59,593 nucleotides of DNA, taken from assembly GCA_029861845.1 (NCBI GenBank), contig JAOTYM010000010.1:1-59593 (forward strand). Reading direction: 5' to 3'. Under the pieces are notes generated by a model that made no database searches, was not told where the DNA came from, and saw only the letters and a list, made by a program, of their open reading frames with translations. Within the stretch, counting starts at the first letter, position 1. Each line of letters starts with the position of its first letter. The translations under genes were made by a program, and so were the position numbers. The stretch is from Gammaproteobacteria bacterium (GTDB lineage Bacteria > Pseudomonadota > Gammaproteobacteria > Acidiferrobacterales > SPGG2). This document shows positions 32,716-42,336 of the stretch, one piece after another.

Positions 32716-33405
32716 TTATCGGCGTCGATATTGGGTCGTACCGAAAAGATTCTCATGCGCCTTATTATCAAACTCTCGCCGCAAGTCCTTGAGCACGTCG
32801 ATGCCACGTCTAACCGCAGGTCGCATCTTTATTATTTCATACCAACGCTTAAGATCGGGAAACTCGTTTAAATCCTGTCCCTGCCGTTCGTGCGAGCGAA
32901 GCCAGGGGAAGGTGGCAACATCGGCAATCGAGTAGTCGTCGCCGGCAAGGTATGCGTTTTCGGCGAGGCGTTTGTCGATAACACCATAGAGCCGTCGCGC
33001 CTCGTTGGTATAGCGATCAATCGCATAGGGTATCTTCTCCGGTGCGTAGTGGCGAAAGTGATGATTCTGCCCGAGCAAGGGGCCGACGTTCGCCATTTGA
33101 AACATCAGCCACTGAATGACGCTATAGCGACCATTTGTATCGGATGGCATCAACTTGGCCGTCTTTTCCGCCAGATACATCAGGATGGCACCGGATTCAA
33201 ATAGTGAGTAGGGCTGACCGCCCGACCCATCGTGGTCAACAATGGCGGGCATCCTGTTGTTGGGACTTATCTTGAGAAATTCAGGTTTAAATTGATCGCC
33301 GGCGCCGATATCGACGGGAATAATATTGTAAGGCTGCTCGACCTCTTCGAGCATTATTGAGACCTTGATCCCGTTTGGCGTAGACCAGGTGTAGAAGTCA
33401 ATCAT
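32716..33405 (-). CDS. glutathione S-transferase family protein (YfcG/YghU-like)
   Basis: I use the ATG at 33405 (MIDFYTWSTPNGIKVSIMLEE), which avoids overlap with the CBS gene. The roughly 229-residue protein has the N-terminal thioredoxin domain with NRMPAIVDHD (cis-Pro site), the SLFESGAILMYLA segment that binds glutathione, and a helical C-terminal domain with DYSIADVATFPWLRSH. The Thr/Asn-rich start matches glutathione-dependent disulfide-bond oxidoreductases such as YfcG. It shares the run with gamma-glutamyltransferase. Confidence 0.9.
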   Translation of the reverse strand: MIDFYTWSTPNGIKVSIMLEEVEQPYNIIPVDIGAGDQFKPEFLKISPNNRMPAIVDHDGSGGQPYSLFESGAILMYLAEKTAKLMPSDTNGRYSVIQWLMFQMANVGPLLGQNHHFRHYAPEKIPYAIDRYTNEARRLYGVIDKRLAENAYLAGDDYSIADVATFPWLRSHERQGQDLNEFPDLKRWYEIIKMRPAVRRGIDVLKDLRREFDNKAHENLFGTTQYRRR

Positions 33406-33430
33406 AGTCCGAAGTCGATGATCCGCAACA

Positions 33431-34024
33431 CTAACGATTGTGGTGAACCATTTCTGCCAAAGAATGCGCCGGCGCAATTTCCTCGGTCAGGTCTTTATGA
33501 AGGTGTTTGCTTATGTGGCTGGCAGAAAACATGCCGATCACGCGCTGTGTATGCGTTGATTCATCGACATCGACAACCAACATGTGGTGACGCTCGACCT
33601 GGCGTAAAGTCTCAATGATGTGGCCCACCTGTGCATTTCGCACACTGATCATATTCAGCGCGGTGATGGCAGAATGTGGTGTCATGATCGTCTCAACCTT
33701 GATTTGGGATCGCTTCACACGGGTCTCCTCGACGACTCTTATAGGCTGCTCTCCGATGATGTCGTTCGCAGTAATAAGCCCGATGATCTGTTGGTTGTCA
33801 TCGATCACGAACAACAAGCGAACGCCGGCGGTTTTCATCTTTTGTAGTGCGCCATCGATAGGCATTTCCGGATCCACCGTCACCGGATGAACATAATTGA
33901 AATCCGTCATCACCGTAACGGCAGGGCTGTCGAGATGGACCACCAACGGTGGTTCCGGTGGATGTTGGTATGTCGTCTTTGGCTTTAGCGGTATATAGGA
34001 AAGCGTGGCAAAATCGTGTTTCAT
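33431..34024 (-). CDS. CBS-domain pair protein
   Basis: The 197-residue protein has two CBS domains: MPIDGALQKMKTAGVRLLFVIDDNQQIIGLITANDI and a second with RNAQVGHIIETLRQVERHHMLVVDVD. CBS pairs bind adenosine nucleotides and act as energy or metabolite sensors. An N-terminal 40 residues of TYQHPPEPPLVVHLDSPAV type are Pro-rich. There is no partner catalytic domain. It follows the broken M24 gene after an intervening strong hairpin. Confidence 0.87.
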   Translation of the reverse strand: MKHDFATLSYIPLKPKTTYQHPPEPPLVVHLDSPAVTVMTDFNYVHPVTVDPEMPIDGALQKMKTAGVRLLFVIDDNQQIIGLITANDIIGEQPIRVVEETRVKRSQIKVETIMTPHSAITALNMISVRNAQVGHIIETLRQVERHHMLVVDVDESTHTQRVIGMFSASHISKHLHKDLTEEIAPAHSLAEMVHHNR

Positions 34025-34048
34025 CGCTGGCCTCCTCGCGGCAAATCT

Positions 34049-34074
34049 GACCCCATGGCTGCTGCCATGGGGTC
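34049..34074 (-). terminator. perfect 11-bp hairpin downstream of the broken M24 gene
   Basis: GACCCCATGGC and GCCATGGGGTC flank a four-base loop between the M24 pseudogene stop (34183) and the CBS-gene start (34024). The stem is strong, but the U-tract after it on the minus strand (agattt) is weak. It may act as a terminator or as a processing boundary. Confidence 0.55.
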
Positions 34075-34182
34075 TCTAAGTCCAGGGGCATCACGCGCAC
34101 CGGTGGTAGCTCGGCGCCCTAACTTATTAGAAGTGCTCTGACCGCCAGTGTGCCGGCCGCCGTCGGTCTGCGCAACCGTGGA

Positions 34183-35204
34183 CTACAAAAATGCGTCCTC
34201 AAACGCATAGGACGACAACGTGACAGGCCCGTCGCGGGTGATTAGCACCTGCTCCTCCAGTTTCACCCCCTCGTGGCCGCCAACTGCACCTGTATACGAC
34301 TCGACACACACCACCATATCCTCGGCCAACGTACACTCATAACCCTCACCCTGCGCAAGGTCTTCGAGATAGACGGCCTTGGGGTATTCATCACATAGCC
34401 CGACGCCGTGAATCATTACCGAGTAGCGGTTGGCTACACACTCTGGCGGAAGTTTGAAGCCTCGGTGCGCTAACTCAAACATGCCGACACCGGGTTTTAA
34501 CAATGCTGTGTTGTGTTGGATCTGCTCGTACGCAAGCGCGTACAGCCGGCGCTGTTCATCGCTGGGCTTATCGTCGCCACAAAGCCAGCTGCGTGAGATG
34601 TCGGCGCAATAGCCGTAGGGACCAATCAAATCAGAATCGAAGCTAACCAGGTCACCCGCTTCGATTACCCGATCGCCACACTCCTGGAACCAAGTATTGG
34701 TGCGTGGGCCCGATGACAATAACCGAGTCTCTATCCACTCACCGCCGAGGGCAATGTTAGTCTGATGCAACAGCGACCATAATTCGTTCTCACTAATCCC
34801 TGGCCTTAACGCCTCGCGCATCCGTCGCATGCCTTCCTGACATACCGCAATCGCGATCTTCATGGCCTTAAGTTCTTCTATCCCCTTGATAACACGTGCC
34901 TCTTCCGCCACCTGCTTACCGTTATGCAACGAAAGACCGTGGCCCACTAAGGCGTCAGCTCCCTCCGGATTGACGTTATCGATCGCGAGCCGTTTATTGC
35001 CGCCACCGTGGGCGGCACAAAGACGTAACGCACGGGGTTGTGCAGCACCCACACCTGCATATTCGAGGTATCAGTGGCGTAACGAATATTGATGGGATCA
35101 AAAAAAATGACGGCCGCATAATCGCGCTGTTGGAGTTGTTGCCGAATTCTTGAAAGTCGATAACGCCTTAACGCCTTGCGATCGACGCCGTCTTTGTTCA
35201 CCAC
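34183..35204 (-). pseudogene. DddP-like M24 family protein, broken by internal deletion and frameshift
   Basis: Two overlapping minus-strand frames together make one M24 protein. The first (from 35204) runs to NMQVWVLHNPVRYVFVP. The second begins about 35010 with AHGGGNKRLAIDN and continues to the end. Against the intact paralogue at 50673-51878, about 58 residues are missing between RYxFV and HGGGNxR, and the frame changes at the junction. Metal ligands remain in FDSDLIGPYGYCADIS, HGVGLCDEYP, VESY and KLEEQV. The retained part is very similar to the intact copy, so the loss is likely recent. Confidence 0.75.
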
Positions 35205-35358
35205 TGTTTACCACTTACGCCAATCGGGCGCGGTTAAAGTTGTTGCAAGAACCACAAGTGAACGTGCGCGCTAGTTAGGCGCGGGGTTAAATCTGCATCC
35301 TAGGTTCTAGATCCAATAACTGAGACCGGTCCAACGCTCAGACTCTAGTCTTTCGGTG

Positions 35359-35694
35359 CTAGACCCTCGCGTCTTCCGGTAACTCGTCGGCCGCGGGCAT
35401 GCACTCGCCCGGCGTTCGGTACTTGACCAACCTTACCTGATACCAGGCGGTATACGTACCATCGGACACTTTTTTAATTTGCTCGCGGGACACCACCTCC
35501 ACCGGCTCGCCGATGACACACTCACAGCCTTCAGGAGAAGTGTCAGTTTCAGTCTCAAGCTGGTCTTTGACCAGTTGCAGTAGCGTTTGCTCCAGATCCG
35601 ACGGCGAGCCAGCCCGAGGCCGCGGCGTGATGTGCAAAAAACGCGCAGACTCAACCTTTACTTGCACCACCTCGCATGTCGATTCGCAACCCAT
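35359..35694 (-). CDS. small Cys-containing protein at the end of the ABC importer operon, unknown function
   Basis: The 111-residue protein is acidic overall, with Cys at residues 3 and 7 (MGCESTC), CECV near the middle and one near the end (PGECMP). It has no signal peptide or membrane helix. It follows the fused ABC ATPase by 54 bases on the same strand, suggesting co-transcription. The paired Cys could bind metal or form disulfides. I do not recognise a family; the body VEVVSREQIKKVSDGTYTAWYQVRLVKYRTP reads as a genuine folded domain. Confidence 0.55.
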   Translation of the reverse strand: MGCESTCEVVQVKVESARFLHITPRPRAGSPSDLEQTLLQLVKDQLETETDTSPEGCECVIGEPVEVVSREQIKKVSDGTYTAWYQVRLVKYRTPGECMPAADELPEDARV

Positions 35695-35748
35695 TTATGT
35701 ACTCCTCGTTCTCTTGTTGCGATAGCATAATGTTAGCATCACCGGCAC

Positions 35749-37884
35749 TTAATCCACCGTCGCGGTTTCCTTTGTTCCCTTGACGTGAATGCGCTCGTCC
35801 AACTGCGGTACCTTGATCACCGACTCGATCTTGCGTAGCTCTTCGAGCGGGATGTGGCAGGCGATGGCATGCCCGTCTGCTGCCATCTGCACCGGCGGGC
35901 GCTCATCTTCGCAAACCTTACCGAGCTTGCGCGGACAACGCGTGACAAACGGGCAACCCGCCGGCGGGTTCATCACGCTCGGCAGATTACCTTCGAGCAC
36001 GATCTCTCGTTTGGTCACCTCCGGGTCGGCAATCGGCACCGCCGACAACAATGCCTCGGTATAGGGATGATAGGGTGGCGAGAAGATTTCCTCGGTGCTA
36101 CCACGTTCCATGATCTGCCCTAGATACATGACGACGATGCTGTCCGCGAGATAACGCACCACACTCAAATCGTGGCTGATAAACAGCAGCGTGGTCTTGT
36201 GCTCGCGTTGGATTTCCATGAGAAGTTCGGTGACGGCAGCCGCCACCGACACGTCGAGCGCCGACACCGGCTCATCAGCAATCACCATCGATGGATTACC
36301 GGCGAAGGCACGGGCTATACCGACACGTTGCTTCTGGCCGCCGGAGAGTTGGCGTGGTCTACGAAAATAGAAATCGCGCGGTAGTTTGACCACATCTAGT
36401 AACTTAAGCACGCGCTCGCGAATCTTCGCTTTGTCACTCTCGACGCCAAACTTCTTGATCACGCGACCGATTTGGTTGCCGACGGTGTGACTGGGGTTGA
36501 GCGTGTCGCTCGGACTCTGGAATACCATCTGTAGCGAGCCGATCTGCTTGGTATCGCGCTGCCGTACCGCTATCTGAGAGATGTCGTTACCCTCGTGACG
36601 CACTACGCCGCTGGTGGCAGTCTCGAGACCCATTAATACCTTGGCAAACGTCGATTTACCGCAACCGGACTCACCGACAATAGCCACGGTCTCACCGCGC
36701 CGCGCGTCGAAGTCTATGGCCTCGTTGGCCTTGACCAGTTTAACAGTCTTACCGGCGATCAGTGCCGCGATGGATCGGTCATGTATCTCGTAGTATTTCT
36801 GCATGTTGTTAATTTCGAGAACTTTTTCACCGACCTCCATCGGCGGTTTCACCTCGCCGTGGGCCACTTGCTTGCCGTAGTCAATCTCTTGCCAACGCAA
36901 ACAACGTACCCGGTGATCGGTGGCACCGCTGCCGGTGACCGATGTCATCGCGATATTCTTGTCGTCACAACGTCCGCCTTCAAAGAAGTCGCAACGCGGA
37001 CCGAAGTTACAACCGCGCGGGCGCTCGTGCGGAAGCGGCAGCTGACCGCGAATCGGCTTTAGTGGCGCCGCGTTCTTGTCGGCGGTCGGCAATGGAATGC
37101 AACCAAACAGTCCGTGGGTATAGGGATGCTTGGGCCAGGTGAAAAGCGAATTGATGGTGCCTTCCTCCACCACTTCCCCGGAGTACATCACGAACACGCG
37201 ATCGCAGGTCTCTAGGATCAGCCCAAGGTTATGGGAGATGTAGATCTGCGAGGTACCGTATTTTCTACTGATATCGGCAATCAACTTGACGATACCCGCC
37301 TCCACCGTCACGTCCAACGCCGTCGTCGGTTCGTCGAGTAACAGCAGTGAGGGCTGTGACAAGAGCGCCATGGCGATCACCACGCGTTGCTGCTGACCCC
37401 CGGAAACCTGGTGCGGGTAGGCCGCCATCACGCGTTCCGGATCGGGCAGCTTTACATCGCTTAGCATCTGCACGGCGCGATCGTACGCCGCCGGCTCTGG
37501 TATGTGTTCGTGCGTAATCGGCACCTCCATGAGCTGGGTGCCAATGGTGAGGCTTGGGTTCAGCGCCGCGAACGGCTCCTGATAGATCATCGAGATCTCC
37601 GCCCCCCGCAGTCGACGCAGTTCCTCGTCACTCATCTTATTGAGGTCGCGCCCCTTGAACTTGATGCTGCCGCTCTTGATACCGCCGTTACTACCCATGT
37701 ATTGCATAATGGCCATGGCCACCGTCGACTTGCCGCAACCGGATTCACCGACAAGGCCGATGGTCTCGCCCTTCATCACCTCTAAGGAGAAGTCGATGAC
37801 AGCGGGAATCTCACCGGCACGGGTGTAATACGAGAGATTGAGATCTTTAATCTCTAACACCGGTTCGTCTCTGCTATCTGCCAT
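35749..37884 (-). CDS. dipeptide/oligopeptide-type ABC transporter, fused ATP-binding protein (DppD-DppF)
   Basis: The 711-residue protein is two ABC ATPases in tandem. The first half has Walker A GESGCGKST near residue 47, signature VSGGQQQRVVIAMAL and Walker B LLLLDEPTTALD. The second half, from about 345, has its own GESGCGKST, LSGGQKQRVGIARAF and MVIADEPVSALD. Each half ends in an oligopeptide-family C-terminal segment with Cys-rich FGPRCDFFEGGRC and PFVTRCPRKLGKVC. In the usual system these are separate DppD and DppF; the fusion fixes a one-to-one pairing. It is the last transporter gene of the operon. Confidence 0.93.
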   Translation of the reverse strand: MADSRDEPVLEIKDLNLSYYTRAGEIPAVIDFSLEVMKGETIGLVGESGCGKSTVAMAIMQYMGSNGGIKSGSIKFKGRDLNKMSDEELRRLRGAEISMIYQEPFAALNPSLTIGTQLMEVPITHEHIPEPAAYDRAVQMLSDVKLPDPERVMAAYPHQVSGGQQQRVVIAMALLSQPSLLLLDEPTTALDVTVEAGIVKLIADISRKYGTSQIYISHNLGLILETCDRVFVMYSGEVVEEGTINSLFTWPKHPYTHGLFGCIPLPTADKNAAPLKPIRGQLPLPHERPRGCNFGPRCDFFEGGRCDDKNIAMTSVTGSGATDHRVRCLRWQEIDYGKQVAHGEVKPPMEVGEKVLEINNMQKYYEIHDRSIAALIAGKTVKLVKANEAIDFDARRGETVAIVGESGCGKSTFAKVLMGLETATSGVVRHEGNDISQIAVRQRDTKQIGSLQMVFQSPSDTLNPSHTVGNQIGRVIKKFGVESDKAKIRERVLKLLDVVKLPRDFYFRRPRQLSGGQKQRVGIARAFAGNPSMVIADEPVSALDVSVAAAVTELLMEIQREHKTTLLFISHDLSVVRYLADSIVVMYLGQIMERGSTEEIFSPPYHPYTEALLSAVPIADPEVTKREIVLEGNLPSVMNPPAGCPFVTRCPRKLGKVCEDERPPVQMAADGHAIACHIPLEELRKIESVIKVPQLDERIHVKGTKETATVD

Positions 37885-37893
37885 CGCCGCCTC

Positions 37894-38787
37894 CTAGTCT
37901 CTGAGCGAGATTTCGCGCAGGCCATCGGCCAACAGATTGAAACCGAGGATCAATGACGAAATCGCAATACATGGGAACAGGGTCATATGTGGGAAGGCAA
38001 TCGCCATCTGCCGGGTCTCATTGACCATGCCGCCCCAATCGGGGTCGGGCGGCGGCAACCCGAGTCCGAGAAACCCGAGCACACCGATGGTGATGATGAC
38101 ATAGCCCAGTCGCAGGCAGGCGTCCACGATTAACGGGCCGCGTGCATTCGGCAGGATCTCCACCAACATGATGCGCCAGGCTGGCTCGCCGCGGGTCTGC
38201 GCCGCCGCCACATAGTCGCGGTTACGCAGATCGAGCACCAGTCCACGTACGATACGCATCACCCCCGGTGCACTGGCAAAGGTGATGGCGATAATGATGT
38301 TGAGCCCGGAGGCACCGACGGTGGCGATGATAATAATATACAGCACCAAAACCGGAAACGAGAGGATGATGTCGGCCACACGCGACAGCACGTCGTCGAC
38401 CCAGCCGCGCATGTAACCGGCCGCCACCCCCATCAAGATACCTACCGTATAAGCAGTAAGGGCGGCGAGTGGCGCATAAAACAGCACCGTGCGCGAACCC
38501 CAGATGAGGCGTGACAAGATATCTCTACCAGTATTGTCGGTACCGAGCCAAAAAGTGCCACCTTGGGCGAACGCGGTGCCGGGTCTGGCGAACGGCTGCA
38601 GGTGGGCGTTGGGCTCGAACGGCGCAATCAGCGGCGCCAATAGCGCGACGATTACCCAGAAAAACACCAGTCCGGCGCCGATCATGCCGACCCAGCTTTC
38701 CCGCAGCAATCCGAAGGACTTGATGGCGCGCATCAAGGCGGCGCCAAAGGTGGGGGCTGGCACGCTGATAGTAGTTGCATTTGCCAT
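37894..38787 (-). CDS. ABC transporter permease (DppC-type)
   Basis: The 297-residue membrane protein has an N-terminal cytoplasmic stretch, six predicted helices, FWLGTDNTGRDILSRLIWGSR and the EAA loop around AAAQTRGEPAWRIMLVEILPNARGPLIV. It ends in the binding-protein-dependent transport C-terminal segment with LGLGLPPPDPDWGGMVNE. It partners DppB at 38799. The gap to the ATPase is nine bases, supporting translational coupling. Confidence 0.92.
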   Translation of the reverse strand: MANATTISVPAPTFGAALMRAIKSFGLLRESWVGMIGAGLVFFWVIVALLAPLIAPFEPNAHLQPFARPGTAFAQGGTFWLGTDNTGRDILSRLIWGSRTVLFYAPLAALTAYTVGILMGVAAGYMRGWVDDVLSRVADIILSFPVLVLYIIIIATVGASGLNIIIAITFASAPGVMRIVRGLVLDLRNRDYVAAAQTRGEPAWRIMLVEILPNARGPLIVDACLRLGYVIITIGVLGFLGLGLPPPDPDWGGMVNETRQMAIAFPHMTLFPCIAISSLILGFNLLADGLREISLRD

Positions 38788-38798
38788 TGTCGGTCCCC

Positions 38799-39740
38799 CT
38801 AGCTAAAGCGGATACGTGGGTTGAGATAGGTGTAGCCGATGTCGGCGATCATCTGCGTGCCCACCGCCACGAACACGGCCACCATGGCGCATGCCTCAAG
38901 CAGCGCGATGTCCTGATTGAGTGAGGCCTCTAGCAATAGCGCCCCGAAGCCCTTGTAGGCGAAAAAGAACTCCACCACGATCACACCCGATAGTAACCAG
39001 TTAATCTGCAACATGATGACGGTAAACGGTGCAATCAAGGCGTTGCGCAGCGCGTGTCTCATAATGACGCGCTTGTAGGGCAAACCCTTGAGCACCGCCG
39101 TGCGTATGTACTGCGTGGTCATGACCTCGGCCATGGAAGCCCGTGTCATACGGGCGACATAACCGAAGTCGTACGTGAATAGCACTAACACCGGCAGGAT
39201 CAATTGCTTGAAGTCGAATCCGTCGGCCATACCACTGGTGCCCGGTAATAGCTTCAGGCCGAAAACGAAGATCGCGGCGAAGATGACGCAGCTCGCGAAT
39301 TCGGGCACCGAGGTGGTGATGATACTGGTTACCGATATGGTGCGGTCGAGCTTCGACCCCTCCCGCATCCCCGCCAGAATGCCGAGTATCAGCGACACCG
39401 GAATCATGATCGCAAACACCCAAAAACCAAGGATCGCCGTGTTCCATAGGCGACCCCATAAGATGTCATTCACCGGCCCTTTGAAACGCAAGGAACTTCC
39501 CAAGTCACCGGTGACGAAGTGGCCGAGCCACAGGAAGTAGCGCTTGTAGGTCGGCTCGTTATAACCATGTTGCTCGCGCCACATCTCGCGTTGCTCAGCC
39601 GACACGTACGGGCCGAGCACGCGGGTGGCGACATCACCCTTATAGAACAGGTTGGTTTCAAGCAGGATAAATAACACCATGGACACAATCACCATGGTGA
39701 GGGCCATGAAACCGAGTCGCTTGAGAATGAAGATCAACAT
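38799..39740 (-). CDS. ABC transporter permease (DppB-type)
   Basis: The 313-residue permease starts MLIFILKRLGFMALTMVIVSMVLF. It has the typical ATRVLGPYVSAEQREMWREQHGYNEP periplasmic segment and the EAA loop YIRTAVLKGLPYKRVIMRHALRNALIAP. It lies 11 bases ahead of the DppC gene. The N-terminal periplasmic loop carries the conserved DLGSSLRF motif. Confidence 0.92.
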   Translation of the reverse strand: MLIFILKRLGFMALTMVIVSMVLFILLETNLFYKGDVATRVLGPYVSAEQREMWREQHGYNEPTYKRYFLWLGHFVTGDLGSSLRFKGPVNDILWGRLWNTAILGFWVFAIMIPVSLILGILAGMREGSKLDRTISVTSIITTSVPEFASCVIFAAIFVFGLKLLPGTSGMADGFDFKQLILPVLVLFTYDFGYVARMTRASMAEVMTTQYIRTAVLKGLPYKRVIMRHALRNALIAPFTVIMLQINWLLSGVIVVEFFFAYKGFGALLLEASLNQDIALLEACAMVAVFVAVGTQMIADIGYTYLNPRIRFS

Positions 39741-39781
39741 CTGTCAGACCCCCTTTTGCTACTTTTTTATAGGGCCGAAAA

Positions 39782-39822
39782 CCGCTGGTAGCGGACCTCC
39801 CGGCGTGCGTTAGCACGCCGGG
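39782..39822 (-). terminator. tandem hairpins between the ABC binding-protein and permease genes
   Basis: On the minus strand, after the receptor stop, CCCGGCGTGC-N4-GCACGCCGGG (39799-39808/39813-39822) forms a perfect 10-bp stem. It is followed by CCGCT-N3-AGCGG (39782-39786/39790-39794) and four Ts. The second has the make-up of a weak Rho-independent terminator. Together they likely make binding protein more abundant than permease. Confidence 0.65.
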
Positions 39823-39836
39823 GGCCTAAGCGCGAG

Positions 39837-41555
39837 TTACGCGTCTATCCAGACCTTATGGAACTGATGATATAACGTCGGATGAGTCTGGTAACCCTTG
39901 ACCTTGTCGCTGTGGGCCGAGAACACCGCGCGGAAGAACGGATTCACGATAACGGCGTCGTCTTGCAATACCTTCTCGACCGCCTCCATCGCCTGCCGTC
40001 GCTCGGCCACGTCCAGTTTCGATTCGGCGTTGGTCAACAACCGATCGAACTCGGGGTTGGCGTAATTGGTCTCGTTCCACGGCACGCCGGTGCGATAGGC
40101 CAGGCTCAACACCATGGTGCCCAACGGCCGGTGCGTCCATGATGTCAAGCTAAACGGCGCCTTGTTCCACACATCCCAGTACTGTGCCGCCGGCATCGGG
40201 TTGATCTGTAGATTGATGCCGGCCTTAGCGGCGTCTTCCCTGAGCACGGCGAGGCTGTCTTGCTCCCAGGTGCCTTGGGTGTTGCCGACATTGCACTTGA
40301 GATCGATACCGTTGGCATGACCCGCTTCGGCCAATAGCTTCTTGGCGGCCTCGATGTCTTGGTTATAGTCCGGCAGCTTGAAGTACTCGGGATGGATCTC
40401 CGCCACATGATGGTGCTGGCCAAGACTACCCAGGCCACGGTGTGCCACTTCGAGGTTCTTGCGGGCGTCACAACACTTCAAGAGGGCTTGCCGCAGCTTG
40501 ATATTGTCAAACGGCTTCTTGTCCACCTGCATACGTATAACACCGGTCTGGGCGGTGTTCGCCTTGGAAATCTTCACCCCCGGAATGGCTTCGGCCGCCT
40601 CTAGCGTGGTCAGATCCAATCTAAACATCGCGTCTACTTGGGCCGATGCAATCGCGGCGACCGCGGCCGAGGCATCCGCGCCGACATCGATATAGCGGAT
40701 CTCATCGAGATAGACCTCGCCGCCCCAGTAGGGCTCATCACGCCGCTTTAGTATGGCCTTTTCGCCGACCTTGAGCTCGGCCAGCGTGTAAGGCCCGGTA
40801 CCGACCGGATTCGCAGTCAGGTTGCCACCCTCTTTCTCGAAGTTGCGATGTACGATAGCGGTCGGGTAGTTGTACAGGTTCTCCGGTATCGACAATACCG
40901 GCGAGTTGAGTCGAATCTTCAGCGCGTGATTGTCGATGATCTGTATCGCCCCATCGGTCATGCGCTTAATGGCCTTGCCGTCTTTGTCCTTCTCACCGGT
41001 GTCACTCAACATGGCCGAGAACAGGCCTAGATTGGAAGAACCGGTCTTGGGATCGAGCCAGCGTGTGAAATTGAAGGCGACGTCCTCGGCGTTGAAGTCA
41101 AGCCCGTTAGACCACTTGATGCCCTTGCGCAAATGGAAGGTCCATTCGGTGAGGTCATCGCTGGCCTGCCAACGCTCGGCCAGATACGGGCGCGTTACGT
41201 TGTCAGGGCCGGTGACCGCCAAGTGCTCAACCATATGCCGCGCGACGTTGGATTTCTCCACCCAATCGAAGGTCGCGGGATCGGCCATTTCTTGTGCCCG
41301 CATGGCCATGCGTAAGGTACCGCCCTTCTTCGGCGTGCCGGCCACCATCTCGGTCGCCTTCTCCGCCATGTCGCCCGCCTTCTCGGCCATCTCCTCACCC
41401 TTGCTGCAAGCCGCTAGGGTGTAGGCCGCAGCCGCCGACAATCCCAGAAGCGTCGTCGTACGCAAAAACTCGCGACGGCTGATCTTACGATTCTCGAGAT
41501 CATCGATGAGTTTGGGAATGGCCGGATGGGGATAGTCTTTGTAGCTTCTAGCCAT
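39837..41555 (-). CDS. ABC transporter extracellular solute-binding protein, family 5 (DppA/OppA-type), Tat lipoprotein
   Basis: The 572-residue protein has the Tat motif [10 protein letters not shown] and a lipobox at TLAACSKG (residues 47-54), so it is a membrane-anchored lipoprotein exported folded. A spacer rich in Glu and Lys ([17 protein letters not shown]) follows. The family-5 core includes [27 protein letters not shown] and [21 protein letters not shown]. Peptide or nickel-like ligands are possible. The SD (ggaggagg) before the ATG at 41555 is strong. The downstream tandem hairpin probably raises its expression over the permeases. Confidence 0.92.
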   Translation of the reverse strand: MARSYKDYPHPAIPKLIDDLENRKISRREFLRTTTLLGLSAAAAYTLAACSKGEEMAEKAGDMAEKATEMVAGTPKKGGTLRMAMRAQEMADPATFDWVEKSNVARHMVEHLAVTGPDNVTRPYLAERWQASDDLTEWTFHLRKGIKWSNGLDFNAEDVAFNFTRWLDPKTGSSNLGLFSAMLSDTGEKDKDGKAIKRMTDGAIQIIDNHALKIRLNSPVLSIPENLYNYPTAIVHRNFEKEGGNLTANPVGTGPYTLAELKVGEKAILKRRDEPYWGGEVYLDEIRYIDVGADASAAVAAIASAQVDAMFRLDLTTLEAAEAIPGVKISKANTAQTGVIRMQVDKKPFDNIKLRQALLKCCDARKNLEVAHRGLGSLGQHHHVAEIHPEYFKLPDYNQDIEAAKKLLAEAGHANGIDLKCNVGNTQGTWEQDSLAVLREDAAKAGINLQINPMPAAQYWDVWNKAPFSLTSWTHRPLGTMVLSLAYRTGVPWNETNYANPEFDRLLTNAESKLDVAERRQAMEAVEKVLQDDAVIVNPFFRAVFSAHSDKVKGYQTHPTLYHQFHKVWIDA

Positions 41556-41883
41556 ACTCTGCCTCCTCCATTATTCAAAGATTTCTATTTTAAGGCGCGC
41601 AAGCTTAGCGCCTTGCATAAAACAGGAATATCGTGAAACTGAAGTCACGATAAACCATCTGTAGCGGGGCTGCAACCGCGCACCAACGACCTAGAAGCAC
41701 TTAAATACGACATCCGGGTGACGCATGCGGCCATTATCCTCATAGTCATTAAGGAAATAGACCGGGCGCCGACGCCATGGATTCAGATCAAGTTTCGGGT
41801 GGTTTACAAACACCATCACAGCCATTTTGTGGTCTTAGCCTTGCGTGCTAATTTAGGGAAATACGCCGGTAGGAGACGATGCA
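41556..41883. promoter_or_regulatory. divergent control region between dpp operon and lipoprotein gene
   Basis: The 328 bases between the receptor start and the lipoprotein gene contain the inverted repeat AAGGCGC-N9-GCGCCTT (41592-41598/41608-41614), whose spacer includes AAGCTT. This repeat lies about 40 bases upstream of the receptor start and could be a leader hairpin or operator. SD-like aggagac precedes 41884. No other gene-like sequence is visible. Confidence 0.4.
41592..41614 (-). promoter_or_regulatory. inverted repeat AAGGCGC-N9-GCGCCTT upstream of the receptor gene
   Basis: A perfect 7-bp repeat ends about 37 bases before the DppA-type start codon. It may form an mRNA leader stem or a repressor site; the sequence alone does not decide. 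Confidence 0.35.
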
Positions 41884-42282
41884 ATGATCTTTCGTGCACA
41901 ACGTCCACGCTTAATCATCGCCGCCTTGGCGACAATGTTGGTGACTGCTTGTTACCAGGCCATTGCCACTCGCGACGATGCGGAAACCCATCTGCCCGCG
42001 GTTAAGTCGGTACAACTAGACACGCAACCCCAGTTAATCGCGTCGGCCGGCGGCCTCGCGACCACGGTTAATCTGCTGGCGACAAATAGCGAAGACGTCC
42101 AGACATTGTGCTCGTTTCCGGCGCGGCTTCACCCAGCAAGTCAGTTGTTTTTGGACTCATATGTCGCCGGCAGGATGGCGACGCACGAGTTCCTGCGCGT
42201 GTTCTCGCTGCCGAACTCTGACTATATTCCGCTAGCGCGATGTTTTGTTACCATCGTTGTCGATGGCATACCCATGCCTTAG
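41884..42282 (+). CDS. small putative lipoprotein, unknown function
   Basis: The 132-residue protein has a signal peptide with lipobox LVTAC (Cys at residue 23) followed by a soluble body. The ATG is preceded by aggagacgatgca. The mature part holds two Cys (TLCSF and ARCFV), which may pair in the periplasm. No family is recognised. It lies upstream of the class II aldolase gene and divergent from the ABC importer. Confidence 0.6.
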   Translation: MIFRAQRPRLIIAALATMLVTACYQAIATRDDAETHLPAVKSVQLDTQPQLIASAGGLATTVNLLATNSEDVQTLCSFPARLHPASQLFLDSYVAGRMATHEFLRVFSLPNSDYIPLARCFVTIVVDGIPMP

Positions 42283-42336
42283 GACACAAGGTTTTCGTTA
42301 CAACTCTAGAAACAACCATTCAGAGGAATTTCAAAG

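Noticed and set aside
35205-35358. GGCGCGG...GTTAAA near-repeat pair between the M24 pseudogene and the small Cys protein
   Set aside because: The two copies differ in length and are not clearly symmetrical, so no function or mobile origin is supported.
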